A stretch of DNA of 64,000 nucleotides from Mesorhizobium opportunistum WSM2075 (GCF_000176035.2 NC_015675.1:806001-870000); one strand, 5' to 3'; positions 9,806 to 18,342 are shown, counted from the first letter of the stretch. Numbers and translations are program-made. Notes: generated from the sequence alone by a model not told the origin.

Positions 9806-10432
9806 CTACCCCACAAACCCAACCCTCTTATGCGACCCATCGCAAAACGGCTTGTTGGCGGAATGGCCGCAGCGGCAGAGGAAGGTGCGTTGGGTGCGGT
9901 CGACGGTATGGCCGGTGCCGGTGACGATCTCGAGATTGCCCTCGAGCTTGAGCGGGCCGTTCGTCGTCGGTGTCACCGTCAGCGGACCATTCCTCGCGTC
10001 GAGCGCCGGCGTATCCTTCAGCGCCGGTTCGCCGGTGGCGGTGAATCCGGCCTTGGCATGGCTGCCGTCGCAGAACGGCTTGTTTTCCGAAGCGCCGCAA
10101 CGGCAGAGCGTGGCGCGGTGGAAGGTCTCGCCGGCGAGCACGATCTCGGCGTGAACGGCGAGCGGGCCGTTTTCGCGCAGCCGAACGGTGTTGACCACCG
10201 GCGGCTGTTCCTGCGGCCCGCCATCCTTCCTGGTGTAGGTGATGGCGCCGGACGGGCAGCTTTCGGCGATGGCGACGATCTTCTCGACGCTGGCCGCCTC
10301 GGGATGGATCCATTGGCCCGGCGCGTTGGGCACGAAGACATGCGGATCGCCGAGCACGCAGTTGCGTGAGTGGATGCAGCGCTTGCCGGAGAACCCGACG
10401 TCGATCTTCTCGCCCTCGACTGTGCCCGCCAT
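9806..10432 (-). CDS. Iron-sulfur protein: Fer4_19-like domain plus two CDGSH domains
   Basis: A 208-aa cytosolic Fe-S protein. Residues about 8-65 form a divergent mono-cluster ferredoxin-like region (RCIHSRNCVLGDPHVF... AESCPSGAIT). Two CDGSH zinc-finger-type [2Fe-2S] motifs follow, LCRCGASENKPFCDGSH and, at the C-terminus, LCRCGHSANKPFCDGSH, each with the full three-Cys-one-His ligand set. The ATG at 10432 (MAGTVEGEKIDV) gives the natural N-terminus; upstream in-frame codons to 10465 look non-coding. It lies 160 bp upstream of hyuA on the same strand, possibly co-transcribed. Redox partner unknown; such proteins are linked to Fe-S or redox homeostasis. Confidence 0.85.
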   Translation of the reverse strand: MAGTVEGEKIDVGFSGKRCIHSRNCVLGDPHVFVPNAPGQWIHPEAASVEKIVAIAESCPSGAITYTRKDGGPQEQPPVVNTVRLRENGPLAVHAEIVLAGETFHRATLCRCGASENKPFCDGSHAKAGFTATGEPALKDTPALDARNGPLTVTPTTNGPLKLEGNLEIVTGTGHTVDRTQRTFLCRCGHSANKPFCDGSHKRVGFVG

Positions 10433-10554
10433 TGCCGTGCTCCTGCTGCCTGGAGCACGCCACATCTCAAAAGGGAGCTGTACGGCGCGCTCTGGGTGAT
10501 CGTCTCGACGCAGGCTAGGGCGTCGGCGGGAAAAACGTCAAGCTGGCAAGCCGG

Positions 10555-10926
10555 TCAGGGGACCAGATTGATCTCCTCGGTCTCGCCGCCGCTGCAGGTG
10601 TAGCAGCAATCCTCGCATTTTTCCTTGTTGCCGGGGCCAACGCCCCAGTAGGTCTCCTCGTCGCCATCGACCCAGGCGCCGTAGCAGATCGATTCGCCCT
10701 CGTTGCAGGAGATCGGCAGCTGCTTGGTCTCGCCGTCGTCGAGATAGAAGTCCTTGCCACCGCCGGGCCAGATATAGTCGCGGTCCTGGCTGTAGAGCTC
10801 GACGCGCATGGCGTTGGGATGGCTGTTCTTGATGGCAAAGGTGACGTCGCCGGCATGGGCGGCTGGTGCGACAAGGACGGCAAGCGAAAACGCGGCGGCG
10901 AACCGGCGCGCGAAAGTGAAAGACAT
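10555..10926 (-). CDS. Small secreted Cys-rich protein, paralogue 1
   Basis: Not a family I can name. It is a 123-aa protein with a clear Sec signal peptide (FARRFAAAFSLAVLVAPAAHA, cleavage after AHA about residue 25). The mature part is about 98 residues and acidic, with a conserved core (ESICYGAWVDG, then GVGPGN) and a C-terminal Cys cluster arranged C-x2-CC-x2-C, ending EEINLVP. Six Cys in the mature part suggest disulfides in the periplasm or outside, or metal binding. A clear paralogue at 13103-13459 on the same strand shares all six Cys. The start has an acceptable upstream purine run. Function unknown. Confidence 0.8.
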   Translation of the reverse strand: MSFTFARRFAAAFSLAVLVAPAAHAGDVTFAIKNSHPNAMRVELYSQDRDYIWPGGGKDFYLDDGETKQLPISCNEGESICYGAWVDGDEETYWGVGPGNKEKCEDCCYTCSGGETEEINLVP

Positions 10927-11065
10927 GAAAACCCCCGATGAAGAATCGGCCCCACGGCCGACCCCGGGATCATGGCATGATGCGGGCGATCGCTAAAGGG
11001 ACGACGGCGACAATCCCTTCAATAATCCGACCCCGGACCTCAAGGATCCCTCATGCTTTCAGCTA

Positions 11066-11305
11066 TCATCGTTGCCAGAAGGGCAGCTTGGCGATCTCCG
11101 CCTCGGCTTGCCGTTTCGTCAGGCCGATGTCGTCGATCAAATGGGGATTGGCCAGCGACATCTGCTTGAGCTCCCAGCGAAAGCGGGCTCGGTTCCGCCA
11201 GGCCGCGATCGCGCTGCGCAGGCTCGCCAGGCTGTAGTGCCGGCGCGACGTCCGCCCGGCAGGCCGCGCTGCCTGATGCCGGACCGATGCAAGGGTATTG
11301 TTCAT
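11066..11305 (-). CDS. DUF1127 (YjiS-like) small protein
   Basis: A 79-aa basic protein. Its C-terminal half is a DUF1127 domain (SLRSAIAAWRNRARF, then LIDDIGLTKRQAEAEIAKL). In alphaproteobacteria such proteins are small Arg-rich factors linked to RNA turnover and phosphate or carbon responses. The chosen ATG at 11305 follows a strong GGAGG ribosome binding site 5 bp upstream; the frame upstream to 11422 is open but lacks such a site. The long basic N-terminus (ASVRHQAARPAGRTSRRHY) is typical of the longer members. Its upstream region ends in a dispersed repeat. Confidence 0.85.
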   Translation of the reverse strand: MNNTLASVRHQAARPAGRTSRRHYSLASLRSAIAAWRNRARFRWELKQMSLANPHLIDDIGLTKRQAEAEIAKLPFWQR

Positions 11306-11446
11306 GACAACCTCCATAGGGTTCCAAGAGTTGGGGGCTCCAAGGGTTGGGAGACCCTCGACCTGAATGAATGAGGTTGAATTCTGCAGGATACGGACGA
11401 CGCCGTAATTAAAGCCTCCCAAATAGTTCTCAAAAGTTCCAAACGG

Positions 11447-11540
11447 GCTCTAACTCTTTGTTTTCGATGCAGTTCTCCCTGGGAAAATGTACCCCGCTTC
11501 CGCCCGGAAAAGCGCTTCGTACTTTTCCCGAAATTGCTCT
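11447..11540. repeat. Dispersed palindromic repeat, copy 2 (inverse orientation)
   Basis: Reads gctctaactctttgttttcg at one end and acttttcccgaaattgctct at the other. It is the reverse-complement relative of the element at 5039-5131. It sits between the divergent DUF1127 gene and the wHTH-TPR regulator and ends 4 bp before that regulator's ATG, so it must overlap its 5' untranslated region or promoter. Confidence 0.7.
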
Positions 11541-11544
11541 ATAG

Positions 11545-13062
11545 ATGCGCTCCATGCAGGGATCGCGCTTTGCCTTCGGTCCGTTCGTGCTTGATCCGGA
11601 CGCAGGGACGCTGCTTCGGAACGACGAGCCCGTTGCCGTCGGCTACCGCGGGCTGAAGCTGCTTGCGGCGTTCGTCGAACGGCCGGGGGAAATCCTGGCC
11701 AAGGCGGCGTTGATGGATGCAGCGTGGCCGGGCACGGCCGTCGAGGAAGGCAACCTCACCGTCCAGATCGCGCAGCTGCGCAAGCTGCTTGGTCCGGCCA
11801 GCGATGGCGGTGAATGGATCACCACGGTTCCGCGCGTCGGCTACCGCTTTACCGGGGCCATCGAACAGCTTGCCGGCGCGAAGCGAAAACTCTTGCCGCT
11901 GCCCGACAAACCATCGATCGCCGTCCTTCCCTTCGTCAATCTCAGCAACGATCCCGGGCAGGAAGCCTTCGCGGACGGGCTGACCGAAGACCTGATCACC
12001 GACCTGTCGCGGGCCTCCGGCCTGTTCGTCATCGCGCGAAACTCGACCTTTGCCTACAAGGGAAAGGCGATGGACGTGCGCGAGATCGCCAGGGAGCTTG
12101 GCGTGCGCTATTTGCTGGAAGGCAGCGCACGGCGCGCCGCGGACCGCGTGCGCATCAATGCCCAGCTGGTCGACGCGATGAGCGGCGAACACCTGTGGGC
12201 GGAACGCTTCGATCGCCGGATGGACGATATCTTTGCCGTACAGGACGAGGTGATCGCCAAGATCGTCGAGGCGCTGCTCGGCCGGCTGCGCGCGCCGCCG
12301 CCGCGCAACCGGCCCAGCAGTCTCGAGGCCTACGATCTCTGCGTGCGGGCGCGCAAGCTGATCGACGACACGCCGCAGACGGCGCGGGAAGCGCATCTGA
12401 TGCTGACGCGCGCGATTGCGCTCGATCCGGACTATGCCGAAGCCTACCGCTGGCTGGCCATGAACCATTGGATGGGGTGGGTGCATTGGGGCGAACCCGT
12501 AGAGCCCAACCGCCGCGTCGCCCTGGAGCTGGCGCGCAAGGCCGTGGCGATCGATCCCAATGATGCCGGCTGCCGCTGGGTGCTCGGCAATCTGCTTGCC
12601 TATGAGCGCAGTTTCGAACAGGCGGATGCCGAATTCGCCAGGACTTTCGAGCTCGACCCGAACGAGGCAGACGCCTGGGCAACACTGGCCGACATCGCTA
12701 CACTGGCTGGGCGGGTCGAGGAGGGCCTCGAGCATATCCGCAAGGCGTTTCGGCTCAATCCGTTTCCGGCAAACTGGTACTATCTCACCCTCGGCCAGGC
12801 GCAATATGCGGCGCGCGATTACGAAGCCGCGGTCGAGACCCTGCGCCGGGACGAGACCTATCGCACGAGTTCACGCCGTTTCCTGGCGGCAAGCCTGGCC
12901 CAGCTCGGCCGGCTCGACGAGGCGCGCGCCGAGGTCGAACTGTTCCTCGTCAGCAATCCGCATTTCACGACCAGCCACTGGGTCTGGACCGAGCCTTTCC
13001 GCGACGACGCGATGCTCGAGCATTTCGTCGACGGCTTCCGCAAGGCCGGCCTTCCGGATTGA
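11545..13062 (+). CDS. Winged-helix regulator fused to TolB-like and TPR domains (CadC/HilA-like layout)
   Basis: A 505-aa protein. Residues about 5-100 are an OmpR/PhoB-type winged helix (FGPFVLDPDAGTLLRNDEPV ... EEGNLTVQIAQLRKLLG ... VPRVGYRFTG). Residues about 130-255 form the TolB-N-like module common in TPR regulators and class III cyclase relatives (PSIAVLPFVNLSNDPGQEAF, FADGLTEDLITDLSR, then YLLEGSARR and GEHLWAERFDR). The C-terminal half has tetratricopeptide repeats (DPDYAEAYRWLAMNHW; DPNEADAWATLADIATLAG). There is no cyclase domain and no obvious membrane segment. ATG 11545 starts 4 bp after a dispersed repeat; ATG 11554 is an alternative. It lies between the two secreted Cys-rich paralogues and may regulate them, but that is only positional. 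Confidence 0.85.
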   Translation: MRSMQGSRFAFGPFVLDPDAGTLLRNDEPVAVGYRGLKLLAAFVERPGEILAKAALMDAAWPGTAVEEGNLTVQIAQLRKLLGPASDGGEWITTVPRVGYRFTGAIEQLAGAKRKLLPLPDKPSIAVLPFVNLSNDPGQEAFADGLTEDLITDLSRASGLFVIARNSTFAYKGKAMDVREIARELGVRYLLEGSARRAADRVRINAQLVDAMSGEHLWAERFDRRMDDIFAVQDEVIAKIVEALLGRLRAPPPRNRPSSLEAYDLCVRARKLIDDTPQTAREAHLMLTRAIALDPDYAEAYRWLAMNHWMGWVHWGEPVEPNRRVALELARKAVAIDPNDAGCRWVLGNLLAYERSFEQADAEFARTFELDPNEADAWATLADIATLAGRVEEGLEHIRKAFRLNPFPANWYYLTLGQAQYAARDYEAAVETLRRDETYRTSSRRFLAASLAQLGRLDEARAEVELFLVSNPHFTTSHWVWTEPFRDDAMLEHFVDGFRKAGLPD

Positions 13063-13102
13063 TCCGCCGGCGCGATCTCCCGTGCAGGTTCAGAAGCGCC
13101 GG

Positions 13103-13459
13103 TCACGGCACCAGATCGATCGTTTCGGTCGAGTGTTCCACGCAGATGAAGCAGCAATTGTCGCAAGGTTGGTCGTTATCAGGTCCGACGCCGGCGGAGA
13201 TCTGATCATTGCCGTCGACCCAGGCGCCGTAGCAGATGTGCTCACCCTGATTGCAGGTGAGCGGCACCGATTTCTGCGAGCCCGGATCGATCAGGAACAC
13301 CTTGTCGTTGCCCGGCCAGACCGTCTCGCGGTCGCGGCTGAACAGCTCGACTGCAACCGCTTCCTTGCGCAGGTTCTTGACGAAGAAGGCCATGTCGGCG
13401 GCCTGCGCCGAAGTGGCGAAGACCAATGCCGCAAATGCTGCCATGCGAAACAGCGTCAC
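13103..13459 (-). CDS. Small secreted Cys-rich protein, paralogue 2
   Basis: About 118 aa, a paralogue of the product of 10555-10926, with the same plan: signal peptide (FRMAAFAALVFATSAQA), core (EHICYGAWVDG, GVGPDN), C-x2-CC-x2-C cluster and TETIDLVP end. I chose the GTG at 13459 because a GGGGAGG ribosome binding site sits about 7 bp upstream; an in-frame ATG at 13480 would put that site inside the gene. Convergent with the wHTH-TPR regulator (40 bp between stops). Identity between the two mature parts is roughly half by eye, so this is an old duplication. Function unknown. Confidence 0.8.
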   Translation of the reverse strand: MTLFRMAAFAALVFATSAQAADMAFFVKNLRKEAVAVELFSRDRETVWPGNDKVFLIDPGSQKSVPLTCNQGEHICYGAWVDGNDQISAGVGPDNDQPCDNCCFICVEHSTETIDLVP

Positions 13460-13508
13460 CGCCGGACCTCCCCGAATCATCGCGGCAGAATCGCATGCCT
13501 GCCAGGAA

Positions 13509-14990
13509 CTAGGAAGACGCTGAACCCGCGATCTCCCGTCCCACCCGTATTGTTTCCCGCACCAGAAGGTCGAGGTCGTCGCGCCTTGTGCGATGGTTGG
13601 CGATCGCCACGCGCAGCCAGTGCTCGCCATGCACCGTGGTGTCGGAGAGGGTGGCAATGCCCTGCTCCTGCAGCCGCAGCATGATCTCGGTGTTGAGCGC
13701 CTTCAACGCCTCGCCGCTGACGCCGGGCTGGTAACGGAAGCAGACGATGTTGATGGTGGGCGCCATGGCCAGTTGCAGCGACGGCTCGGCCTCGACCAGC
13801 CCGGCGAGATAGGAGGCCTGTGCGATGTTCTGGTCGATCAGGCGGCCGAACTTGTCGATGCCGTGCTGTTTCAGCGCCATCCATACTTTCAGCGCGCGAA
13901 AGCCACGCGAGGTCTGCAGGCCGTAATCGTGGAGCCAGTCGCCCGAGGCAAGGCCGCGCGGCGTCGATTCCAGATATTCCGGCGTCACCGCGAAAGTCCG
14001 GCGATGCGCGATGGCATCCCTGACCAAGGCACAGCCGGCCTCGAACGGCGCATGCAGCCATTTGTGCGGGTCGAGCGCGATCGAATCCGCCCATTCGATG
14101 CCGGCAACGCGATGCGCATTGTCCGGCGCAATCGCAATCAGCGCGCCGATGCAGCCATCGACATGGAACCAGAGGTCTTCCTCATGCGCGAGTTTGGCAA
14201 GTGCCCGCAGGTCATCGATCGCGCCGGTGTTCACCGTGCCGGCATTGCCGATCACGCAGGCCGGTTTGAAGCCGGCCGTGCGGTCTTCCGATATCGCTGC
14301 CCGCAAGGCCGATATGTCGATGCGCAGCCCGGCGTCGGACGGGATCCGTCGCAGCGCGCGATTGCCGAGGCCAAGCGCTTCCATCGCCTTGCGGTGGCAG
14401 GAATGGATCTGGTCCGAGCCATAGAAGCGCAGCGGCTTTTCAATGGCGGCGACGCCGTGTTCGCGCACGTCGATGCCGGCCTTGGTGTTGCGCGCCACCG
14501 TCAGCCCGACGATGTTGGCCATCGAGCCACCGCTGACCAGCGTGCCGGAGGCGGAAGCCGGGAAGCCCAGCATCTCCTTGCACCAGTTGACCACCTGGTT
14601 ATCCATCAGCCCGGCGGCATGGTTGCCGCCGCCAAGATTGGAGCCCTGAATCGCCGCCAGGAAATCGCCAAGCGCGCCGGTGAAATTGCTCGACCCCATG
14701 TACCAGGCCCAGAAGCGCGGATGGACGTTGCCCATCGGATAGGACATCACCGTGCGGGAGACCTCGCCATAGACCGCGTCCAGCGGCACCGGCGATCGCG
14801 GCAGGGGTGCCGCGAAAGCCTCTCTCATATCAGCCGGCATCTCCCGCCAGACCGGGCGGCCGCGCACGTCGCGCAGATAGTCGACGGCCTCGTCGATGAC
14901 CCGATGCGACAGGGCCTGGACGTCGGCCCAGTCCAAGGGGTCAAGCGTTTCCTCGGCGACCATGCCGAGGGTTTCCGGTGCGACGTCCAT
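13509..14990 (-). CDS. PLP-dependent decarboxylase (group II, aromatic-L-amino-acid/glutamate type)
   Basis: A 493-aa fold-type I PLP enzyme of the DDC/GAD group that decarboxylates an amino acid to an amine. Features visible: MGNVHPRFWAWYMGSSNFTG in the substrate region; the PLP-contacting segments SGGSMANIVGLTVARN and LWFHVDGCIGA; and the Schiff-base lysine in DSIALDPHKWLHAPFEAGC (about residue 310). Length is normal for the group. It sits 15 bp after the cysteine-synthase-like gene on the same strand, so the two are probably one operon, next to a divergent SARP-like regulator. The amino acid substrate cannot be read from sequence; the neighbour hints at a cysteine- or serine-derived compound, which is speculation. 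Confidence 0.88.
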   Translation of the reverse strand: MDVAPETLGMVAEETLDPLDWADVQALSHRVIDEAVDYLRDVRGRPVWREMPADMREAFAAPLPRSPVPLDAVYGEVSRTVMSYPMGNVHPRFWAWYMGSSNFTGALGDFLAAIQGSNLGGGNHAAGLMDNQVVNWCKEMLGFPASASGTLVSGGSMANIVGLTVARNTKAGIDVREHGVAAIEKPLRFYGSDQIHSCHRKAMEALGLGNRALRRIPSDAGLRIDISALRAAISEDRTAGFKPACVIGNAGTVNTGAIDDLRALAKLAHEEDLWFHVDGCIGALIAIAPDNAHRVAGIEWADSIALDPHKWLHAPFEAGCALVRDAIAHRRTFAVTPEYLESTPRGLASGDWLHDYGLQTSRGFRALKVWMALKQHGIDKFGRLIDQNIAQASYLAGLVEAEPSLQLAMAPTINIVCFRYQPGVSGEALKALNTEIMLRLQEQGIATLSDTTVHGEHWLRVAIANHRTRRDDLDLLVRETIRVGREIAGSASS

Positions 14991-15005
14991 GACAGCCTCC
15001 TCCCG

Positions 15006-16094
15006 TCAAGCCACGGGGAATTGGCAGCCCGGCGTCGAATGCGACAGCGCCGTCTCGCCGGCGTCCATCTCGGCCTCGATGCCGTCGAAGAGCGGCGTCG
15101 ACATGTAGCGTTCGCCGGTGTCGGGCAGCATGCACAGGATCACTGCGCCGGCCGCCGCATTCTCCGCGACCTGACGCGCCACGGCGAAGGTGGCGCCGCC
15201 GGAAATGCCGGTGAAGATGCCTTCCTGGCGTGCCAGCGCCTTGGCCCATTTGATGCCCTCGGGCCCGGCGATCGGCATCACCTCGTCATAGAGGCTGGTG
15301 TCGATCGCCTCCTGCAGGACATTGGGGATGAAGTCCGGCGTCCAGCCTTGCACCGGATGCGGCTCGAAGGCCGGATGGCTGGCGGCGGGCGCGCCGTCGG
15401 CACCGCGCTGCTGCGCCTTGCCGCTGCCGATGAGCTGCGCGTTGGCCGGTTCGGCGAGCACGATGCGGGTGTCCGGCCGCTCGCGGCGCAGCACGCGCGC
15501 CACGCCGACGACGGTGCCGCCGGTGCCATAGCCGGTGACGAAGCCGTCGAGCCGCGAGCCGGCGAAATCGTTGATGATCTCGCGCGCGGTGGTCGCCTCG
15601 TGGATGGCGGCGTTGGCCGCCGTCTCGAACTGGCGGGCGAGGAACCAGCCATTGGCCTCGGCCAGTTCCACCGCCTTCTTGTACATGCCGAAGCCTTTTT
15701 CGGCGCGCGGCGTCAGCACCACCTTGGCGCCCAGCATGCGCATCAGCTTGCGGCGCTCGACGGAAAAGCTATCGGCCATGGTGACGACCAGCGGGTAGCC
15801 TTTCTGCGCACAGACCATGGCGAGCCCGATGCCGGTGTTGCCGCTCGTCGCCTCGACCACCGTCTGGCCGGGCTTCAGTGAGCCGCTGCGTTCGCCTTCC
15901 TCGATGATGTTGAGCGCCAGGCGGTCCTTCACCGAGGCGCCCGGGTTGAAGAACTCGGCCTTGACGTAGATGGTCGCATGAGCCGGTCCGAGATTGTTGA
16001 TGCGCACCGCCGGCGTGTCGCCGACGGTATCCAGAATGCTGTCGAACAGGCGGCCGCGCCCGGCGGTGGTCCTGATCTTTTGTTTGTTCAACAT
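15006..16094 (-). CDS. Cysteine-synthase-like PLP enzyme (beta family)
   Basis: A 362-aa fold-type II PLP enzyme. The PLP lysine lies in NPGASVKDRLALNI, the substrate loop is EATSGNTGIGLAMV, the phosphate-binding Gly loop is GYGTGGTVVGVAR, and ISGGATFAVARQV is near the end. It is longer than the canonical CysK encoded at 49401-50381 because of an insert around residues 225-255 (GSGKAQQRGADGAPAA...) and a C-terminal tail ending in CQFPVA. It could be a second O-acetylserine sulfhydrylase, a cystathionine beta-synthase-like enzyme or a diaminopropionate-type synthase. First gene of an operon with the PLP decarboxylase, divergent from the SARP-like regulator across 260 bp. Confidence 0.85.
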   Translation of the reverse strand: MLNKQKIRTTAGRGRLFDSILDTVGDTPAVRINNLGPAHATIYVKAEFFNPGASVKDRLALNIIEEGERSGSLKPGQTVVEATSGNTGIGLAMVCAQKGYPLVVTMADSFSVERRKLMRMLGAKVVLTPRAEKGFGMYKKAVELAEANGWFLARQFETAANAAIHEATTAREIINDFAGSRLDGFVTGYGTGGTVVGVARVLRRERPDTRIVLAEPANAQLIGSGKAQQRGADGAPAASHPAFEPHPVQGWTPDFIPNVLQEAIDTSLYDEVMPIAGPEGIKWAKALARQEGIFTGISGGATFAVARQVAENAAAGAVILCMLPDTGERYMSTPLFDGIEAEMDAGETALSHSTPGCQFPVA

Positions 16095-16356
16095 CCTTGT
16101 TCTCCTCGATCGTTGTGTCTCGTCGTCGTGTCTGTCTTCACAGGCTGGTTACAAACCGGCGGTTTGGGCGGCGAGGTTTGGAGACCTTGCCGCGCTAGGA
16201 CTGACCTGACGGCACTGCGGCAATGCCGCAGCCGGCGCGAAAACGCGCTGCCGGATGCCGTATCGTGTTCGATGATACAGCAGGGGCCGACAGGCCAGCG
16301 TGGGAGCAGGCGTGGGAAGAGCCGTGGAATCCGCACCATCGAGACTGGATCGCGCC

Positions 16357-18342
16357 ATGCCGATCCTCTCCGTGCGCACGCTCGGATCGCTGGCGGTCGT
16401 GCGCGATGGCGTGCCGGTGGTGCTGCCGGCGTCGCGCAAGGTGCGCGCATTGCTTGCCTATCTGGCACTGGCGCCGCATCCGGTCGGGCGCGGTCGCCTG
16501 TGCGAAATGCTGTGGGATGTGCCGAACGACCCGCGTGGCGAATTGCGCTGGTGCCTCAGCAAGCTGCGCGGCGTGCTCGACACGCCGGACCGGCGCCGGG
16601 TCCTGACGCAGGGCGACACGGTCGCACTCGATCTCGACGATTGTCCTGTCGACGCGCTGGAGGTGAACCACGCCGCGACACAGGGGATCGAAACGCTTGA
16701 ATTGGAGCCGTTGCGAACGCTGGCCGGGCTGTTCGCCGGCGCGTTCCTCGACGGGCTGGAGCTCGAGCGCAGCCCGCTTTTCGACAGTTGGCTGATCGCC
16801 CAGCGGCGCCGCCTCGGCGCTTGCCATGCGGCGGTGCTGGAGCAGCTTGTCGAAAGATTGCCTGCGGATTGCGACGAGGCAATCGGCCATCTCGACAAAT
16901 GGGTGGAGCTGGCGCCGTTCGACGGGCGCGCGCACGCCGCGCTGCTGGCGAGCATGGTCCGGCGCGGCGAGGTCGGCGCGGCCGAGCGGCATCTGGCGGC
17001 GGCGCAACAGTTGTTCCAGTCGGAGGATCTGGATTTCGCACCGCTTCGCGCCGCCTGGCGGACGATCCGCGATCAGGCGCCGGCGGTCTCGCTTCGGGCG
17101 CCGCCGGTGCCCGCGCTGTCGCAGCCGGTGGCGCCATCGGGCGATGCCAGCGCGGTCGAACCAAGCCACGCTTCGCTGGCGGTGATGCCGTTTATCGAGG
17201 AAGCCGGCGGCACGCGCGGTGGGCTTGCCGATGGTTTCACCCACGACATCATCACCCGCCTCGCCAAGCTCAGGGATTTCTTCGTCATCGCGCGCGGATC
17301 GGTGTTCGCGCTGGCGCAGATGAACATCGCGCCGGACGAAGCCGGCAGAAAACTGAATGTCGACTATGTCGCCACCGGCACGGTGCGCAGCCAGGCCGGC
17401 CGCCTGATCGTCAGCGTCGAGCTCATCGAGGTGCGCACGGCCAGGATCGTCTGGGCCGAGACCTTCGAACGCCGGCCCGACGACATTTTCGCCGTGCTCG
17501 ACGATATCGGCGACAGCATTGTCTCGTCGATCTCGGCCGAGATCGAAACCGTCGAGCGCAACCGCGCCATGCTGAAGGCGCCCAATTCGCTCAATGCCTG
17601 GGAGGCCTATCATCGCGGCCTCTGGCACATGTACCGTTTCACGCATGCGGAAAACGAGCAGGCGCGGAACTTCTTTGCCACGGCCGTCGAACTCGACCCG
17701 ACCTTTGCCCGCGCCCATGCCGGCCTTTCCTTCACCCATTGGCAGGCCGCCTTCCAGCGCTGGGGCGACCGCGACCGCGAAAGCGCTCTGGCCTTCGAAA
17801 GCGCCGGCCAGAGCGTGCTGGTCGACGACCACAATCCCGCCGCGCACTGGGCGATGGGACGGGCGCTGTGGCTGCGCGGCGAGCAGGACGGATCGCTCTC
17901 CGAACTCGAACGCGCGGTCGACCTCAGCCCGAATTTCGCGCTCGGCCACTACGCGCTGTCCTTCGTGCATTCCCAGTCTGGCGACCCGCAGGCAGCGATA
18001 AGTTCGTCCGACCATTCGCGGCATCTCAGCCCCTTCGACCCGCTGCTGTTCGGCATGCTGGGCGCGCGGGCGATGTCGCATGTCCGGCTCGGCCAGTTCG
18101 AGGAGGCGGCCGAATGGGCGCTGAAGGCGGCGGCGCGGCCCAACGCCCATGCCATCATCCTGGCGATCGCTGCGCATTGCCTGGCGCTGGCCGGACGACT
18201 GGACGAGGCGCACGGTTTCGCCGCCGCCATCCGCAAGACAATGCCCGATTACCGCGCCGACGATTTCATCGGCACCTTCCGCTTCGAGCCGGATGCCGAG
18301 GCGCTGTTCCGGCAAGGCGCCAGGCGGATCGGCCTGAACTGA
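16357..18342 (+). CDS. SARP-like regulator: wHTH/BTAD head, TolB-like module, TPR tail
   Basis: A 661-aa protein. Residues about 1-95 resemble the DNA-binding head of SARP-type activators (ILSVRTLGSLAVVRDGVPVV, VRALLAYLALAP, LRWCLSKLRGVLD). Residues about 100-240 are a bacterial transcriptional activation (BTAD) helical domain. Next comes a TolB-like module (SLAVMPFIEEAGGTRGGLAD, FTHDIITRLAKLRDFFVIAR, DYVATGTVRSQAGRLIVSVE), then TPR units (DPTFARAHAGLSFTHWQ; SPNFALGHYALSFVHSQSGD). The frame is open to a GTG at 16300, but the protein-like start is ATG 16357 (MPILSVRTLG); neither has a strong ribosome binding site. Likely regulates the divergent PLP-enzyme operon. Confidence 0.82.
   Translation: MPILSVRTLGSLAVVRDGVPVVLPASRKVRALLAYLALAPHPVGRGRLCEMLWDVPNDPRGELRWCLSKLRGVLDTPDRRRVLTQGDTVALDLDDCPVDALEVNHAATQGIETLELEPLRTLAGLFAGAFLDGLELERSPLFDSWLIAQRRRLGACHAAVLEQLVERLPADCDEAIGHLDKWVELAPFDGRAHAALLASMVRRGEVGAAERHLAAAQQLFQSEDLDFAPLRAAWRTIRDQAPAVSLRAPPVPALSQPVAPSGDASAVEPSHASLAVMPFIEEAGGTRGGLADGFTHDIITRLAKLRDFFVIARGSVFALAQMNIAPDEAGRKLNVDYVATGTVRSQAGRLIVSVELIEVRTARIVWAETFERRPDDIFAVLDDIGDSIVSSISAEIETVERNRAMLKAPNSLNAWEAYHRGLWHMYRFTHAENEQARNFFATAVELDPTFARAHAGLSFTHWQAAFQRWGDRDRESALAFESAGQSVLVDDHNPAAHWAMGRALWLRGEQDGSLSELERAVDLSPNFALGHYALSFVHSQSGDPQAAISSSDHSRHLSPFDPLLFGMLGARAMSHVRLGQFEEAAEWALKAAARPNAHAIILAIAAHCLALAGRLDEAHGFAAAIRKTMPDYRADDFIGTFRFEPDAEALFRQGARRIGLN

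Noticed and set aside
13593..15881. 762-codon open frame on the plus strand
   Set aside because: Antisense to the decarboxylase and cysteine-synthase-like genes, both of which have intact catalytic motifs.
16195..18315. 706-codon open frame on the minus strand
   Set aside because: Antisense to the SARP-like regulator, with no recognisable domains.
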